Source of the DNA: Rhodospirillales bacterium
GTDB lineage: Bacteria; Pseudomonadota; Alphaproteobacteria; Acetobacterales; Acetobacteraceae
Reading direction: 5' to 3'
DNA: 64,000 nucleotides
Assembly (NCBI GenBank): GCA_025352665.1
Contig: JANXSM010000080.1
Coordinates: 62,001 to 126,000 of the forward strand
In this document: positions 9,103 through 17,379 of the stretch, in pieces
Numbering within the stretch: the stretch's first letter is position 1
Layout: every line of letters begins with the position of its first letter
Translations under genes and position numbers: made by a program
The notes under the pieces: generated by a model
Told to the model about the DNA's origin: nothing
Databases searched by the model: none
What the model saw: the letters and a program-made list of their open reading frames with translations, nothing else

Positions 9103-10560
9103 CTAGGCTGCCGGGGCTTCGGCCATGCGTTTGATGATGTTGGTGGTGCTGAAGCCTTCCTCGAGATCGATCAGGCCGACCTCGCCGCCGTTGGCGAGCA
9201 CGACATCGCCGCCCACCACCTGGTCGGCGGTGTAGTCGGCGCCCTTGAAGATCACATCGGGCAGCAAGCGCGTGATCAGCTCAAGCGGCGTGTCCTCGTC
9301 GAACAGCATCACCACGTCGGCTGCCGCCATGCTGGCCATCACGGTGGCGCGCGCCGTCTCGTTCTGCACCGGCCGGGTCGGGCCCTTCAGCCGGCGCACC
9401 GAGGCATCGGTATTCAGCGCCACGATCAGCCGGTCACACCGTGCCCGCGCCTTGCCGAGCAGGCGCACATGGCCGGGGTGGATCAGGTCGAAGCAGCCAT
9501 TGGTGAACCCCACCTTCAGCCCACGCCGGCGCCAGGCTGCGATGCGGCTCTGGGCGACCTCGAGGCCTGCGAATTTCTCGTCGATCACCAGCAGTTCCTG
9601 TCGGTGCAGCGCGCGTTCCAGCTCGGCATGACTGACAGTTGCCGTCCCCGGCTTGCCCACCGCGATCCCGGCCGCGACATTGGCGACGCGCGCGGCTTCC
9701 GCCATGCCCGCGCGGGTGGCCATCATGATGGCAAAGCTCGCCACCAGCGTGTCGCCCGCGCCGGAAACATCGGCAACCTCGCGCGCCTCGGTCGGCAGAT
9801 GCAACGCCATGGCATCGCGGCGCACCAGGGTCAGTCCCTTTTCGGAACGCGTGACCAGCACCGCGTCCGCGCCGCTGGCATCCAGCGCCGCCTGGCCGGC
9901 GAGCACCGCCCCTTCATTATCGGCGGCCAGCAGGCCGGTCGCCGCGGTTACCTCGAGCTCGTTCGGCGTCAGCACCGTCACCCGGGCATAGGCCGAGAAA
10001 TCGGCCCGCTTGGGATCGGCGATCACCGGCTTGCCAGCTTCGAGCGCCATGGCGATGGCTCGCGGCAGCACGGTGTCGGACAGCACGCCCTTGGCGTAGT
10101 CGGACAGCACGACGACATCGGCCAGCGCCAGCGCCTCTCCGTAGGCTGTCAGCAGGGCCTCGGCCAGTTCGCCGACGACGGGGGTGCTTACCTCCTCGTC
10201 CAGCCGCAGCAGCTGGTGCGCGCCCGACATGAAACGGGTCTTGACGGTGGTGGGCCTGCCGGCGGATGTCACCGGGTAGAAGGAAATGCCACTGTCGGCA
10301 CCGCCCATCGCCTCCTGCACCTGCCCCGCCGCGGCATCATCGCCGATCACGCCGACCAGGATCGCACGGGCACCCAGCGCCGTGACATTCTTGGCGACAT
10401 TGCCGGCACCGCCGAGCACGCACCGCTGGCGCTGAGCGCGAAGCACCGGAATAGGCGCTTCCGGCGAAATCCGCCGGACCTCGCCATACACGTAGCGGTC
10501 CAACATGATGTCGCCCAGCACCAGCACCACGCGTGACTGGAAGTCGGCCAGTGAGTCCAT
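9103..10560 (-). CDS. hldE: Bifunctional D-glycero-beta-D-manno-heptose-7-phosphate kinase / 1-phosphate adenylyltransferase
   Basis: This 485-residue protein is close to the usual 477. The N-terminal ribokinase-type domain begins VVLVLGDIMLDRYVYGEV and has the catalytic DVSGAGDT near residue 265. The C-terminal nucleotidyltransferase domain starts near residue 350 with FTNGCFDLIHPGHV and has GLKVGFTNG before it and a KGADY motif later. It makes ADP-D,D-heptose in two steps for the epimerase HldD. The start MDSLADFQ at 10560 has a GGGGG stretch about 6-10 bases upstream; an in-frame ATG 42 bases earlier is less likely. It is the first gene of the surface-glycan block. The isomerase GmhA and phosphatase GmhB are not in this window. 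Confidence 0.95.
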   Translation of the reverse strand: MDSLADFQSRVVLVLGDIMLDRYVYGEVRRISPEAPIPVLRAQRQRCVLGGAGNVAKNVTALGARAILVGVIGDDAAAGQVQEAMGGADSGISFYPVTSAGRPTTVKTRFMSGAHQLLRLDEEVSTPVVGELAEALLTAYGEALALADVVVLSDYAKGVLSDTVLPRAIAMALEAGKPVIADPKRADFSAYARVTVLTPNELEVTAATGLLAADNEGAVLAGQAALDASGADAVLVTRSEKGLTLVRRDAMALHLPTEAREVADVSGAGDTLVASFAIMMATRAGMAEAARVANVAAGIAVGKPGTATVSHAELERALHRQELLVIDEKFAGLEVAQSRIAAWRRRGLKVGFTNGCFDLIHPGHVRLLGKARARCDRLIVALNTDASVRRLKGPTRPVQNETARATVMASMAAADVVMLFDEDTPLELITRLLPDVIFKGADYTADQVVGGDVVLANGGEVGLIDLEEGFSTTNIIKRMAEAPAA

Positions 10561-10642
10561 GTTCAACCCCCACTTCGCAGGCAATTTCGACCGCGCGTGC
10601 ACTGCACCATATCGTTACGTCTCAAACGGGCCAACCCGGAGA

Positions 10643-10674
10643 GTGATAGATAAACGCGAAATTCGTTTTATCAC
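10643..10674. other. AT-rich inverted repeat between nth and hldE
   Basis: GTGATA at 10643-10648 pairs with TATCAC at 10669-10674, and AAACG with CGTTT inside it, with a three-base bulge. It lies downstream of nth and upstream of hldE on the minus strand. It may therefore end the nth transcript or act as an operator for the heptose genes. The sequence is distinctly AT-richer than its surroundings. Confidence 0.35.
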
Positions 10675-10698
10675 AAAGTTCTGGACGGAACCATTCCG

Positions 10699-11448
10699 TC
10701 AGCCCGGCGGCGGGCTCTTGTGCAGCAGACGGCACCAGGCAGCTCCCACGCAGCGCCAGCATTCCGGCCGGCGCGCCTTGCACACGTAGCGACCGTGAAG
10801 AATCAGCCAGTGATGCGCGTCGCGCAGCATGTCCGCCGGCACACGGCGGACCAGTCCGTCCTCGACGATGCGGACATTGGCGCCAGGTGCCAAACCGGTG
10901 CGATTGCCAAGCCGAAATATATGGGTATCGACCGCCATGGCGCTTTCGCCGAACGCCACGTTCAGCACCACGTTCGCGGTCTTGCGCCCCACCCCGGGCA
11001 ACGCTTCCAGCGCCGCCCGGTCGTTCGGAACCTCGCCGCCATGCCGTTCGATCAGCTGGGCCGACAAGGCCGCCACGTTACGCGCCTTGCCCTGCCACAG
11101 GCCAATAGTCCGGATGAACCCACCGATCCGTTCGGCCCCGAGTTCGACCATCGCCTGCGGCGTCGGTGCACTGCCAAACAGCGGCCTGGTTACCTTGTTG
11201 ACGGCAACATCCGTGGTTTGCGCCGACAGCACCACCGCAACCAGCAGGGTGTAGGGGTTGGTGTAGAGGAGCTCGCTCTTGGGATCCGGATGCGCCGACG
11301 CCAGCGCCTCAAGAAAAGGTCGCACGTCGCGCGCCGGCATCAGGCGCGAGCGGATCGGGTTGGTCGCCGAAATCGGCCCCCGCTGGCGAGGTTGCCGGCG
11401 GGCGGCCGTCTGGGTCCGACCCGGCATAGCATCGGTGGATTTGGCCAT
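10699..11448 (-). CDS. nth: Endonuclease III (DNA glycosylase/AP lyase)
   Basis: This 249-residue protein belongs to the HhH-GPD superfamily. The helix-hairpin-helix LPGVGRKTANVVL near residue 148 includes the catalytic lysine, and VDTHIFRLGNR supplies the catalytic Asp. A complete 4Fe-4S cluster motif, C-x6-C-x2-C-x5-C, ends the protein. It removes oxidised pyrimidines and nicks abasic sites in base-excision repair. The first ~40 residues (MAKSTDAMPGR...) are a basic, low-complexity extension before the conserved FLEALASAHPDPKSELLY. A shorter start at MPARDV is possible. A longer open frame upstream is antisense to the DUF2244 gene and was discarded. Confidence 0.95.
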   Translation of the reverse strand: MAKSTDAMPGRTQTAARRQPRQRGPISATNPIRSRLMPARDVRPFLEALASAHPDPKSELLYTNPYTLLVAVVLSAQTTDVAVNKVTRPLFGSAPTPQAMVELGAERIGGFIRTIGLWQGKARNVAALSAQLIERHGGEVPNDRAALEALPGVGRKTANVVLNVAFGESAMAVDTHIFRLGNRTGLAPGANVRIVEDGLVRRVPADMLRDAHHWLILHGRYVCKARRPECWRCVGAAWCRLLHKSPPPG

Positions 11449-11511
11449 GGCGCAGTGATTGCGCGCACCGGCGGGGGCTGGCAAGCCGGCTTTACGTGCT
11501 ATCTGTCGTCG

Positions 11512-12024
11512 ATGAGCTCTCCTGCCGAAACACTCCTGTTCAAGGCGGTCATCGTCCCCCACCGCAGCCTGTCGCCAGCGCGGCTGCGGCTTCTGCTGCT
11601 CGCGATCTGCACGATGTGCGCTCTCTCCGCCTCGGTTTTCGTGTGGCTCGGTGCGTGGCCGGTCGGCGGCTTCACGGGCCTGGAGCTGCTGCTGGCGGCG
11701 GCGTTGTTCAGGCTGAACGCGCGCGCGGTGCGGGGCAGCGAACTGCTGATGCTGACCGACCAGGGCCTGCGCATCACCCGAACCGCGCCCGATGGAACGC
11801 GGCGCGAGCTCACGCTCGAACCGGCCTGGCTCGGTCTCACGCTGGAGGAACGGCCCGGACGCGTACCCGCACTGCTGCTGGTCGCCCGCAAACTTCGCGT
11901 GGAAATCGGCCGCGACCTCGGAGAAGTCGAAAAACGCGATCTGGCCGAAGCCCTCGGTCGCGCGCTGCACCGTCTGCGCAACCCGGTCTTCGACAACCCA
12001 CAGCTTGCGTTGCAGACCCAATAA
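11512..12024 (+). CDS. DUF2244 family inner-membrane protein
   Basis: This 170-residue protein has two adjacent hydrophobic helices at about residues 25-65 (LRLLLLAICTMCALSASVFV and a second ending ELLLAAALF). A soluble domain with RITRTAPDGTRRELTLEPAWLGL follows. This is the DUF2244 pattern: an integral membrane protein of unknown function common in alphaproteobacteria, often next to cytochrome oxidase or nth genes. It is transcribed divergently from nth with about 60 bp between starts. The start ATG at 11512 gives the family-typical N-terminus; no good ribosome-binding site is visible. Confidence 0.8.
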   Translation: MSSPAETLLFKAVIVPHRSLSPARLRLLLLAICTMCALSASVFVWLGAWPVGGFTGLELLLAAALFRLNARAVRGSELLMLTDQGLRITRTAPDGTRRELTLEPAWLGLTLEERPGRVPALLLVARKLRVEIGRDLGEVEKRDLAEALGRALHRLRNPVFDNPQLALQTQ

Positions 12025-12156
12025 GCTCGCCCGGCTGCGCCGGATGAGCTTCGGCCCGATCAGGACGTAAAGCGTTAACCCGAGCCGCCTCTCCAGATCG
12101 AGCACCTTGATGCAAGTCGTCGGAGGCTTCGAGGACGCCGCGCAAGGACTCAATAT

Positions 12157-12173
12157 CGGCCCGATTTGGGCCG
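12157..12173. terminator. Short GC hairpin between convergent genes
   Basis: CGGCCC at 12157-12162 pairs with GGGCCG at 12168-12173 around a five-base loop. It lies between the end of the DUF2244 gene and the end of the XRE regulator, so it could stop both. No long T-tract is present on either side. Confidence 0.35.
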
Positions 12174-12189
12174 GTACGCGCCGTGCGCG

Positions 12190-12702
12190 CTATTCCTGGG
12201 TTTCCGGGACGAGCGACTTGATCAGCTCGAACACGCGCTTGCGCACGGAAGCATCGGTGATGCGGTAATAGGCGCGCACCAGCTCCAGCGTCTCGCGACG
12301 GTTCAGCGTGTCGTCGTTGCCGAAGCCGTCCTGGGCTTCCGAGAACCCCATCGCCTTGCGTGAGCCAGCACTGCCGGCCTGGCCGCCATAGACGTTGGCG
12401 AGCGGTTCGGGCATATCGTCGTAGAAGAAGCTGATCGGCACATCGAGCACCCGCGAAAGGTCGAACAGCCGCGACGCGCTGACGCGGTTCACGCCGCGCT
12501 CGTATTTCTGCACCTGCTGGAAGGTGAGGCCCAACGCTTCGCCCAGGCGTTCCTGCGACATGCCCATCAAGGTCCGACGCAGTCGCATGCGGCTGCCGAC
12601 ATGCACGTCGATCGGGCTCTGCTTGGACTCGCGGTCGGGCTTTTCTACTTCAGACTTGTCCACGATATCGTCCATGTCCGCCTGCTGTGTTGCGCCATCC
12701 AT
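12190..12702 (-). CDS. XRE-family helix-turn-helix regulator
   Basis: This protein of about 170 residues has a Cro/CI-type DNA-binding domain at residues ~33-90 (GSRMRLRRTLMGMSQERLGE, TFQQVQKYERGVNRVSASRL). Then comes DVPISFFYDDMP and a C-terminal helix LVRAYYRITDASVRKRVFELIKSL. This is the conserved alphaproteobacterial regulator usually placed after lnt and before metK/trmB, and here too it follows lnt. Its targets are not known from sequence. An ATG at 12675 is a possible shorter start with a weak AGGCGG site; an upstream in-frame extension to 12825 has no family similarity. Confidence 0.88.
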   Translation of the reverse strand: MDGATQQADMDDIVDKSEVEKPDRESKQSPIDVHVGSRMRLRRTLMGMSQERLGEALGLTFQQVQKYERGVNRVSASRLFDLSRVLDVPISFFYDDMPEPLANVYGGQAGSAGSRKAMGFSEAQDGFGNDDTLNRRETLELVRAYYRITDASVRKRVFELIKSLVPETQE

Positions 12703-12852
12703 AACCGACAGCACGGAATGTCCCTGCCGGAGGCCGTGGCAAAAGCGGCATAGAGCGGCGCACAACTGATGCTTCTGGTTGACCAGAACCTTAACGGCAC
12801 AACCTCTAATCGTCAACGGTTGCATCAGTTCTTAGGCAGGAGTTATTAAAAA

Positions 12853-14367
12853 TTAAACGTGTCTCGTTTTCGATCCCATTTGGACCATGAATCCCGCACC
12901 GATGGCCCCAATCGCGAGCCCCAGCGGGAGCAACAACCCGTATCGCGCGAAAAGAGTGGGTGGCAGTGCACCCGGCAGGTCGAGCACGAGAACCCCGCTC
13001 TCCCGCATGCCGATCCGTCCGAGCTCGTGGCCCCGGGCGTCGTACCCGGCCGAGATACCCGTGTTGGCGGCGCGCATCAGCGGCAGGCCCTCCTCCACCG
13101 CGCGCATTCGCGCGGCGGCCAGGTGCTGCCGGGGGCCGGAGCTGTCGCCGAACCAGGCATCGTTGGTGATGTTCGCCATCCAGGCGGGCCGATCGGCCGG
13201 ATCGACCACGGCGCCCGGAAAGATTGCCTCGTAGCAGATCATCGCCCCAACCGGCGGCACGCCGTTCACATGCAGCGTGGCAGGCCCGGGCCCAGCCACA
13301 AAACCTCCACCTGGCATGGCGTTGAAGGCAAGCGGGATCCAGGTCGGTTCGTATTCGCCGAAAGGCACCAGATGGGCTTTGTCGTACACTGCAGCCGCGG
13401 GCCCCGGCCCGGTCACCGCGATCATGCTGTTGCGCGGCCGCCCGGCTTCGTCGAAGCGAATGCTGCCGGCCAGCGCGGGGCCCGACGAAGCCGCCGAAAG
13501 AGCTGCGCGCGCGTTCGCGTCGGATTGCAGCAGGAACGGGCTCGCAGTCTCCGGCCACAGCACAACCGTGGGTTTCCCTGCGGCCCGCGTCACGCCTTCG
13601 CGGGTGAGGTCGAGGTGCGATTCGAAGTTGCGCTGGGCCGCGGTGCGGTCAAACTTCTCGCCCTGCGGCACATTGCCCTGCACCAGCACCACCGCGATCC
13701 CGGGACCTGCGGGCAACGGCCGGTCCAGCCGCCACACCCCAAGCCCGGCCCAGATCGCCAGAACGACGGCACCGCTGAGCGTCGAACCCAGTCCGATCGA
13801 AGGGGTCGCCGCCACCAGCAAGGTCAGCAGGGTCAGGCCATGCACGCCGACCCAAGCGGCTGGCTGGATGAACACGTCGCCAAACCCGCCTGGCACCTCC
13901 CACACGCTGCCGAGCAGGTTCCAGGGGAAGCCGGTGGCGGTGAACTGGCGCAACAGGTCCGCCAGCACCCAGGTGCCGGCCAGCACCAGCACCCGCGGCC
14001 AGCCAACCCGAATCCGGCTGGCAAGCGCGCAGGGAACCGCGATGAACACCGCCAGCACGGCGGACAGGCCGGGCACGGCGAACGGCACCACCCACCAGAA
14101 CGTGTCCGCCTCGATCAGGATCGCATCGGTGATCCAGTACAGTCCGACGATGTGCAGGCCGAGGCCAAACCAGAAGCCGGTCCATCCCGCGCGTCGCCAT
14201 TCCACCCCGTGGATCAGGGCCAGCAGCGCCGGAATGGTGACGAACAGCACCGGCAGCACGTGCAAGGGTGGCAAGGCGAGGGCCGTGGCGGCCCCCAAAA
14301 GCCCGCTCAGCAGGGCGTGCCGCCAGCCGAACAGACGGCCGAGCCGTTCCAGCCGCAACAACCTCAT
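12853..14367 (-). CDS. lnt: Apolipoprotein N-acyltransferase
   Basis: This 504-residue inner-membrane protein has six or so N-terminal hydrophobic helices, then a carbon-nitrogen hydrolase domain and a final membrane anchor (LLLPLGLAIGAIGAGFMV). The catalytic triad is visible: Glu in LWPETAS (~272), Lys in YDKAHLVPFGEY (~329) and Cys in MICYEAIFP (~377). It adds the third acyl chain to lipoproteins on the periplasmic side. The start at 14367 overlaps the stop of the upstream dehydrogenase as ATGA. The conserved corC/ybeY neighbours are absent; a hydroxyacid dehydrogenase takes that place. Confidence 0.95.
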   Translation of the reverse strand: MRLLRLERLGRLFGWRHALLSGLLGAATALALPPLHVLPVLFVTIPALLALIHGVEWRRAGWTGFWFGLGLHIVGLYWITDAILIEADTFWWVVPFAVPGLSAVLAVFIAVPCALASRIRVGWPRVLVLAGTWVLADLLRQFTATGFPWNLLGSVWEVPGGFGDVFIQPAAWVGVHGLTLLTLLVAATPSIGLGSTLSGAVVLAIWAGLGVWRLDRPLPAGPGIAVVLVQGNVPQGEKFDRTAAQRNFESHLDLTREGVTRAAGKPTVVLWPETASPFLLQSDANARAALSAASSGPALAGSIRFDEAGRPRNSMIAVTGPGPAAAVYDKAHLVPFGEYEPTWIPLAFNAMPGGGFVAGPGPATLHVNGVPPVGAMICYEAIFPGAVVDPADRPAWMANITNDAWFGDSSGPRQHLAAARMRAVEEGLPLMRAANTGISAGYDARGHELGRIGMRESGVLVLDLPGALPPTLFARYGLLLPLGLAIGAIGAGFMVQMGSKTRHV

Positions 14368-15365
14368 CCGCCGACAACGACCCGATCGACCGGCACGGCC
14401 TGGCCGGTCAACGCCCAGGCGATGCACTCCGCCGCCATGACGCCCATGTTGATGAACGAACCCCGGCTCACGCCCGATATATGCGGCGTGGCGATCACCT
14501 TGCGATGGCTGCGCAGGGGATGGCCGGGTGCGGGCGGCTCTCCTTCGAACACGTCCAGCGCGGCGCCGGCGATGTGGCCGCTGTCGAGTGCTGCCAGCAG
14601 TGCCCACTCGTCCACGATGCCGCCACGGGCCGTGTTGATCACGAACGAACCAGGCGGCATCGAAGCCAGCGCCGCCGAGTCGATCAGGTGACGGGTCGCA
14701 GGCGTCAGCGGGCAGTGCAACGACACCACGTCCGCCTCCGCCAGCAGGGAAGTCAGGCTTGCGTGAAGCCGCACACCCGGCGTCTCCTGGCCCGCAAGGC
14801 TCGGTGCGAAGGCGCTGACCTGCATGCCGAACGGACGCGCCATGGCGGCCACGGCCTGGGCGATCCCGCCAAAGCCGACCAAGCCGAGCCGCAGGCCGGC
14901 CAGGTCCCGCACGCTCGCCGCGGGGTCCCGCCAGCCGCCCGCGGCGATGTCCATGCCAAGCGGTCGCAGGTTCTTGGCCAGCGTCAGAATGAAGGCCAGC
15001 GTGTGCTCGGCGACGGCGACCGTGTTGGAGCCGGTCGCCCGCGTGACCAGAACGCCGTACGCGGCGGCGGCGACAAGATCCACGTCGTCCACCCCCACGC
15101 CGTGCCGGGCCACCACGCACAGGCGCGCCGAAGCTGCCATCGCGCGGGCGTCCACCGGGCCTTGCCGGGTCAGGATCGCATCCGCCTGGACCCTGCCGGT
15201 CAAGTCAGCCACCGCTGCCGCCGACGGATAGGGGGGCATATAGTGGATGACGCAGCCGGCCGCTTCCAGGATCGCCACCGCCTGAGCCGCCAAAAAATTG
15301 GATGTCATGACAACGTTGAATACGGGGCCCGGCGCCGGGTCGGCCACGACGCTACTCGACGGCAT
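14364..15365 (-). CDS. D-isomer-specific 2-hydroxyacid dehydrogenase
   Basis: This protein has up to 333 residues. The NAD-binding motif is GLVGFGGIAQAV. Catalytic residues are seen in order: Arg in NTARGGIVDE, Glu in DVFEGEPP and His in TPHISGVS. The substrate-side motif ARHGVGVDDVD is typical of the 3-phosphoglycerate dehydrogenase/hydroxypyruvate reductase branch, but no ACT domain follows, so it is not a standard SerA. The precise 2-hydroxyacid is unknown. The ATG at 15365 overlaps the upstream gene by 14 bases; an internal ATG at 15308 (MTSNFLAAQ) is an equally good start. Its ATGA overlap with lnt implies co-transcription. Confidence 0.88.
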   Translation of the reverse strand: MPSSSVVADPAPGPVFNVVMTSNFLAAQAVAILEAAGCVIHYMPPYPSAAAVADLTGRVQADAILTRQGPVDARAMAASARLCVVARHGVGVDDVDLVAAAAYGVLVTRATGSNTVAVAEHTLAFILTLAKNLRPLGMDIAAGGWRDPAASVRDLAGLRLGLVGFGGIAQAVAAMARPFGMQVSAFAPSLAGQETPGVRLHASLTSLLAEADVVSLHCPLTPATRHLIDSAALASMPPGSFVINTARGGIVDEWALLAALDSGHIAGAALDVFEGEPPAPGHPLRSHRKVIATPHISGVSRGSFINMGVMAAECIAWALTGQAVPVDRVVVGG

Positions 15366-16200
15366 CGCGGCGCTGGCGCTCGTAATGCCTGCTGTATTTC
15401 TCGGTGACCAGGTCGGTCTTCACCACCACCGCCACGTCGGTCGTGTTGAACTGCGTGTCGATCACGGCACCGTCGCCCACGAAGCCGCCCAGGCGCAGAT
15501 AACCCTTCACCAGCGGCGGCAGGCTCGCCAGCACACGCCGATTGTCGAGCAATGCGGGGTCGGTGCGACGCATCTCCACATATCGCTCCGGCAATGCCAC
15601 CGGACGGATGTTGGCGGGTGCCAGATGATTGGCGTGCAAATAGGTCAACTCCGCGGCCAGCACATCGGGATCGGTGCCGGGCAGACTGGCGCAGCCGAAC
15701 ATGATGTCGATGCCGTGCAGATCGACATAGGCCGCGATGCCGCGCCACAGCAGCTGCATCGCGGCCCGGCCGCGGTGCTCCCTCCCGACGCAGGAGCGGC
15801 CGAGTTCGAGCACCTTGCCCGGAAAACGCAACATCGTCGTAATGTCATATTCGTCGGCCGAATAGAACCTCCCGAGCCGGGCTGCCGCCTGTTCGCGGAT
15901 CAGGCGGTAGCAGCCCACCACTCCGTCCGGCCCGTCGCCGATGGCATGGTCCATCACCAGCAGATGGTCGGCGACATCGTCGAACGCATCCGCGTCGCGA
16001 TGGGTGCGCGCGGCACTCGGGTCAGGGTTGGCGCCCATCTCCTCATAGAACACCTGGTAGCGCAGCGCCTGGACAGCATCGATCTCGGCCGGCGTGGTGG
16101 CGATGCGGACACCCAGGTTGCCGGCGCGCAACTCGCCGAAGCTGAGGTCAGGGGCGGCAAAGCCACCCACCGACGACTGGTCGGATGCGATGCCGGTCAC
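15352..16200 (-). CDS. OlsB-like / hemolysin-type GNAT acyltransferase
   Basis: This 282-residue protein begins with a GTG that overlaps the Fur stop codon as GTGA. It has the fused GNAT fold of the L-ornithine N-alpha-acyltransferase group: VQALRYQVFYEEMG near residue 45, then GCYRLI and VLELGRSCVGREHRGRAAM, then MFGCASLPGTDP. OlsB makes lyso-ornithine lipid from ornithine and 3-hydroxyacyl-ACP. The second enzyme, OlsA, is not adjacent, so the exact product is uncertain. C-terminal to the core is a region with GYLRLGGFVGDGAVIDTQFNT, usual for this family. It appears to be co-regulated with the Fur-type gene upstream. Confidence 0.85.
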   Translation of the reverse strand: MTGIASDQSSVGGFAAPDLSFGELRAGNLGVRIATTPAEIDAVQALRYQVFYEEMGANPDPSAARTHRDADAFDDVADHLLVMDHAIGDGPDGVVGCYRLIREQAAARLGRFYSADEYDITTMLRFPGKVLELGRSCVGREHRGRAAMQLLWRGIAAYVDLHGIDIMFGCASLPGTDPDVLAAELTYLHANHLAPANIRPVALPERYVEMRRTDPALLDNRRVLASLPPLVKGYLRLGGFVGDGAVIDTQFNTTDVAVVVKTDLVTEKYSRHYERQRRDAVE

Positions 16201-16694
16201 CTGGAAACGCCCTGCGGGCTGCGGGATTGCTTCGCAGGCTTCACAGTGTCGGTCGAGCGGCGCGGGGCAGCTGTCGGTAACTTCTGCGGGTCGGCCCGCC
16301 GGCCGAACAACTCGAGTCGTGTCGAGACCAGGTCAAACCCCAGTCTTTCCGCGATTTCCTGCAACAGCTGCTCATGGGCGGGATCCTCGAACTCGATCAC
16401 CCGGCCGCTGTCGACGTCGATGAGGTGATGATGATGGCCGTGTTCCGTCGGCTCGTAGCGGGCGCGGCCGCCGCCGAAATCCCGCCGTTCCAGAATGCCC
16501 TTCTCCTCGAGCAGCCGTACTGTGCGGTAGACCGTCGCGATCGAGATGCGGCCGTCCAGGGCTGTTGCCCTTCGGTAGAGTTCCTCGACATCGGGGTGGT
16601 CCCCCGGTTCAGACAGGACACGGGCGATGATCCGGCGTTGGCCGGTCATCTTCAGTCCCTTGTCGATGCACAGTCGCTCGATGCGGCTTTCCAT
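16197..16694 (-). CDS. Fur-family transcriptional regulator
   Basis: This 165-residue protein has an N-terminal winged helix (KGLKMTGQRRIIARVLSE, DHPDVEELYRRA, ISIATVYRTVRLLEEKGI). The metal-binding dimer domain follows, with a HGHHHHLIDVDSGRVIEFED histidine cluster. The CxxC structural zinc sites are missing; a single Cys occurs at residue 9. This matches many alphaproteobacterial Fur/Mur proteins that lack structural zinc. A basic tail of about 25 residues is unusual. Fur-type proteins sense iron or manganese; which metal applies here cannot be told. It is the first gene of a coupled string leading to lnt. Confidence 0.9.
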   Translation of the reverse strand: MESRIERLCIDKGLKMTGQRRIIARVLSEPGDHPDVEELYRRATALDGRISIATVYRTVRLLEEKGILERRDFGGGRARYEPTEHGHHHHLIDVDSGRVIEFEDPAHEQLLQEIAERLGFDLVSTRLELFGRRADPQKLPTAAPRRSTDTVKPAKQSRSPQGVSR

Positions 16695-16876
16695 CCGGTT
16701 CCCAGCTCACCTGTGCCGTATGGCGCATGCCCGACGGCGCGCCGCTTCTGGCAGGCGCCACGCTTGCAGCCAAGCCCATGGCGTAGCCGATCCAGGGTTA
16801 GTATGTCCAATCGTGAACGGTGCCGGTCGTGGAGCCGCACGGAGCACGGCAAGCGAAAATGATGCGTCAGGTGCCC

Positions 16877-17287
16877 TCAGCTGCGCACGCGCGGCTTGGT
16901 TCCGAGCCCAATCTGCTTGGCCAACGACGAGCGATGGCGGGCATAGTTGGGGGCGACCATCGGATAGTCGGCGGCCAGGCCCCAACGCTCGCGATACTGA
17001 TCGGGTGTCAAGTTGTAGGCGGTCTTCAAATGCCGCTTGAGCATCTTAAGTTTCTTGCCATCTTCAAGACAGAAGATGTGATCGGGGAAGACCGACTTCT
17101 TGATGGGAACCGCCGGGTGCAGTTTGTCGGCAACCACCAGTTCGCGACCCACACCGGTCAGTGTGCGATAAACGTCTTGAATAAGGGCGGGTAACGAGTC
17201 GGGCGTGACGGAGTGGTTTGAGACATAGGCCGAGACGATCTGCGCGGTCAAACCAAGCATATCGATACTCTGTTCAATGTCAGCCAT
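16877..17287 (-). CDS. mucR: MucR/Ros-type zinc-finger regulator
   Basis: This 136-residue protein has the complete MucR signature: CLEDGKKLKMLKRHLKTAY, then NLTPDQYRERWGLAADYPMV and APNYARHRSSLAKQIGLG with a basic end. The second zinc-site cysteine is replaced by Asp76, as in other MucR proteins with CLEDG. In alphaproteobacteria MucR binds AT-rich DNA and controls exopolysaccharide, motility and cell-cycle genes, so it may control the glycan loci of this window; that is inference. A clear ribosome-binding site, AGGAAGG, precedes the ATG at 17287. Confidence 0.93.
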   Translation of the reverse strand: MADIEQSIDMLGLTAQIVSAYVSNHSVTPDSLPALIQDVYRTLTGVGRELVVADKLHPAVPIKKSVFPDHIFCLEDGKKLKMLKRHLKTAYNLTPDQYRERWGLAADYPMVAPNYARHRSSLAKQIGLGTKPRVRS

Positions 17288-17379
17288 ACCGTTACCTTCC
17301 TAGACATAAGGCTCGCAGCATACAGGAATGAGTGACCATGTCCGCAACGGATATTTTGGTGCAACGTTAAAGAGTAGTT

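Noticed and set aside
7737-9134. Plus-strand open frame of 465 codons
   Set aside because: Antisense to the Ig-like repeats of the glycosyltransferase fusion; no recognisable motif.
11449-12153. Upstream extension of the nth reading frame (about 235 codons)
   Set aside because: It overlaps the DUF2244 gene on the other strand and has no similarity to endonuclease III; the true start is at or after 11448.
12859-14691. Plus-strand open frame of 610 codons
   Set aside because: Antisense to lnt, whose membrane and catalytic motifs are complete.
14368-15120. N-terminal extension of the lnt frame
   Set aside because: It overlaps the 2-hydroxyacid dehydrogenase in another frame; the ATGA junction at 14364-14367 gives a normal Lnt.
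16695-16876. Possible small gene between the Fur-type gene and mucR
   Set aside because: Open frames there have no conserved pattern, and the 182-bp stretch is the expected size for the promoter of the Fur string.
16877-17287. Loss of a zinc-site cysteine in MucR as a possible oddity
   Set aside because: Other MucR proteins are known to have the same CLEDG form, so it is not a novelty.
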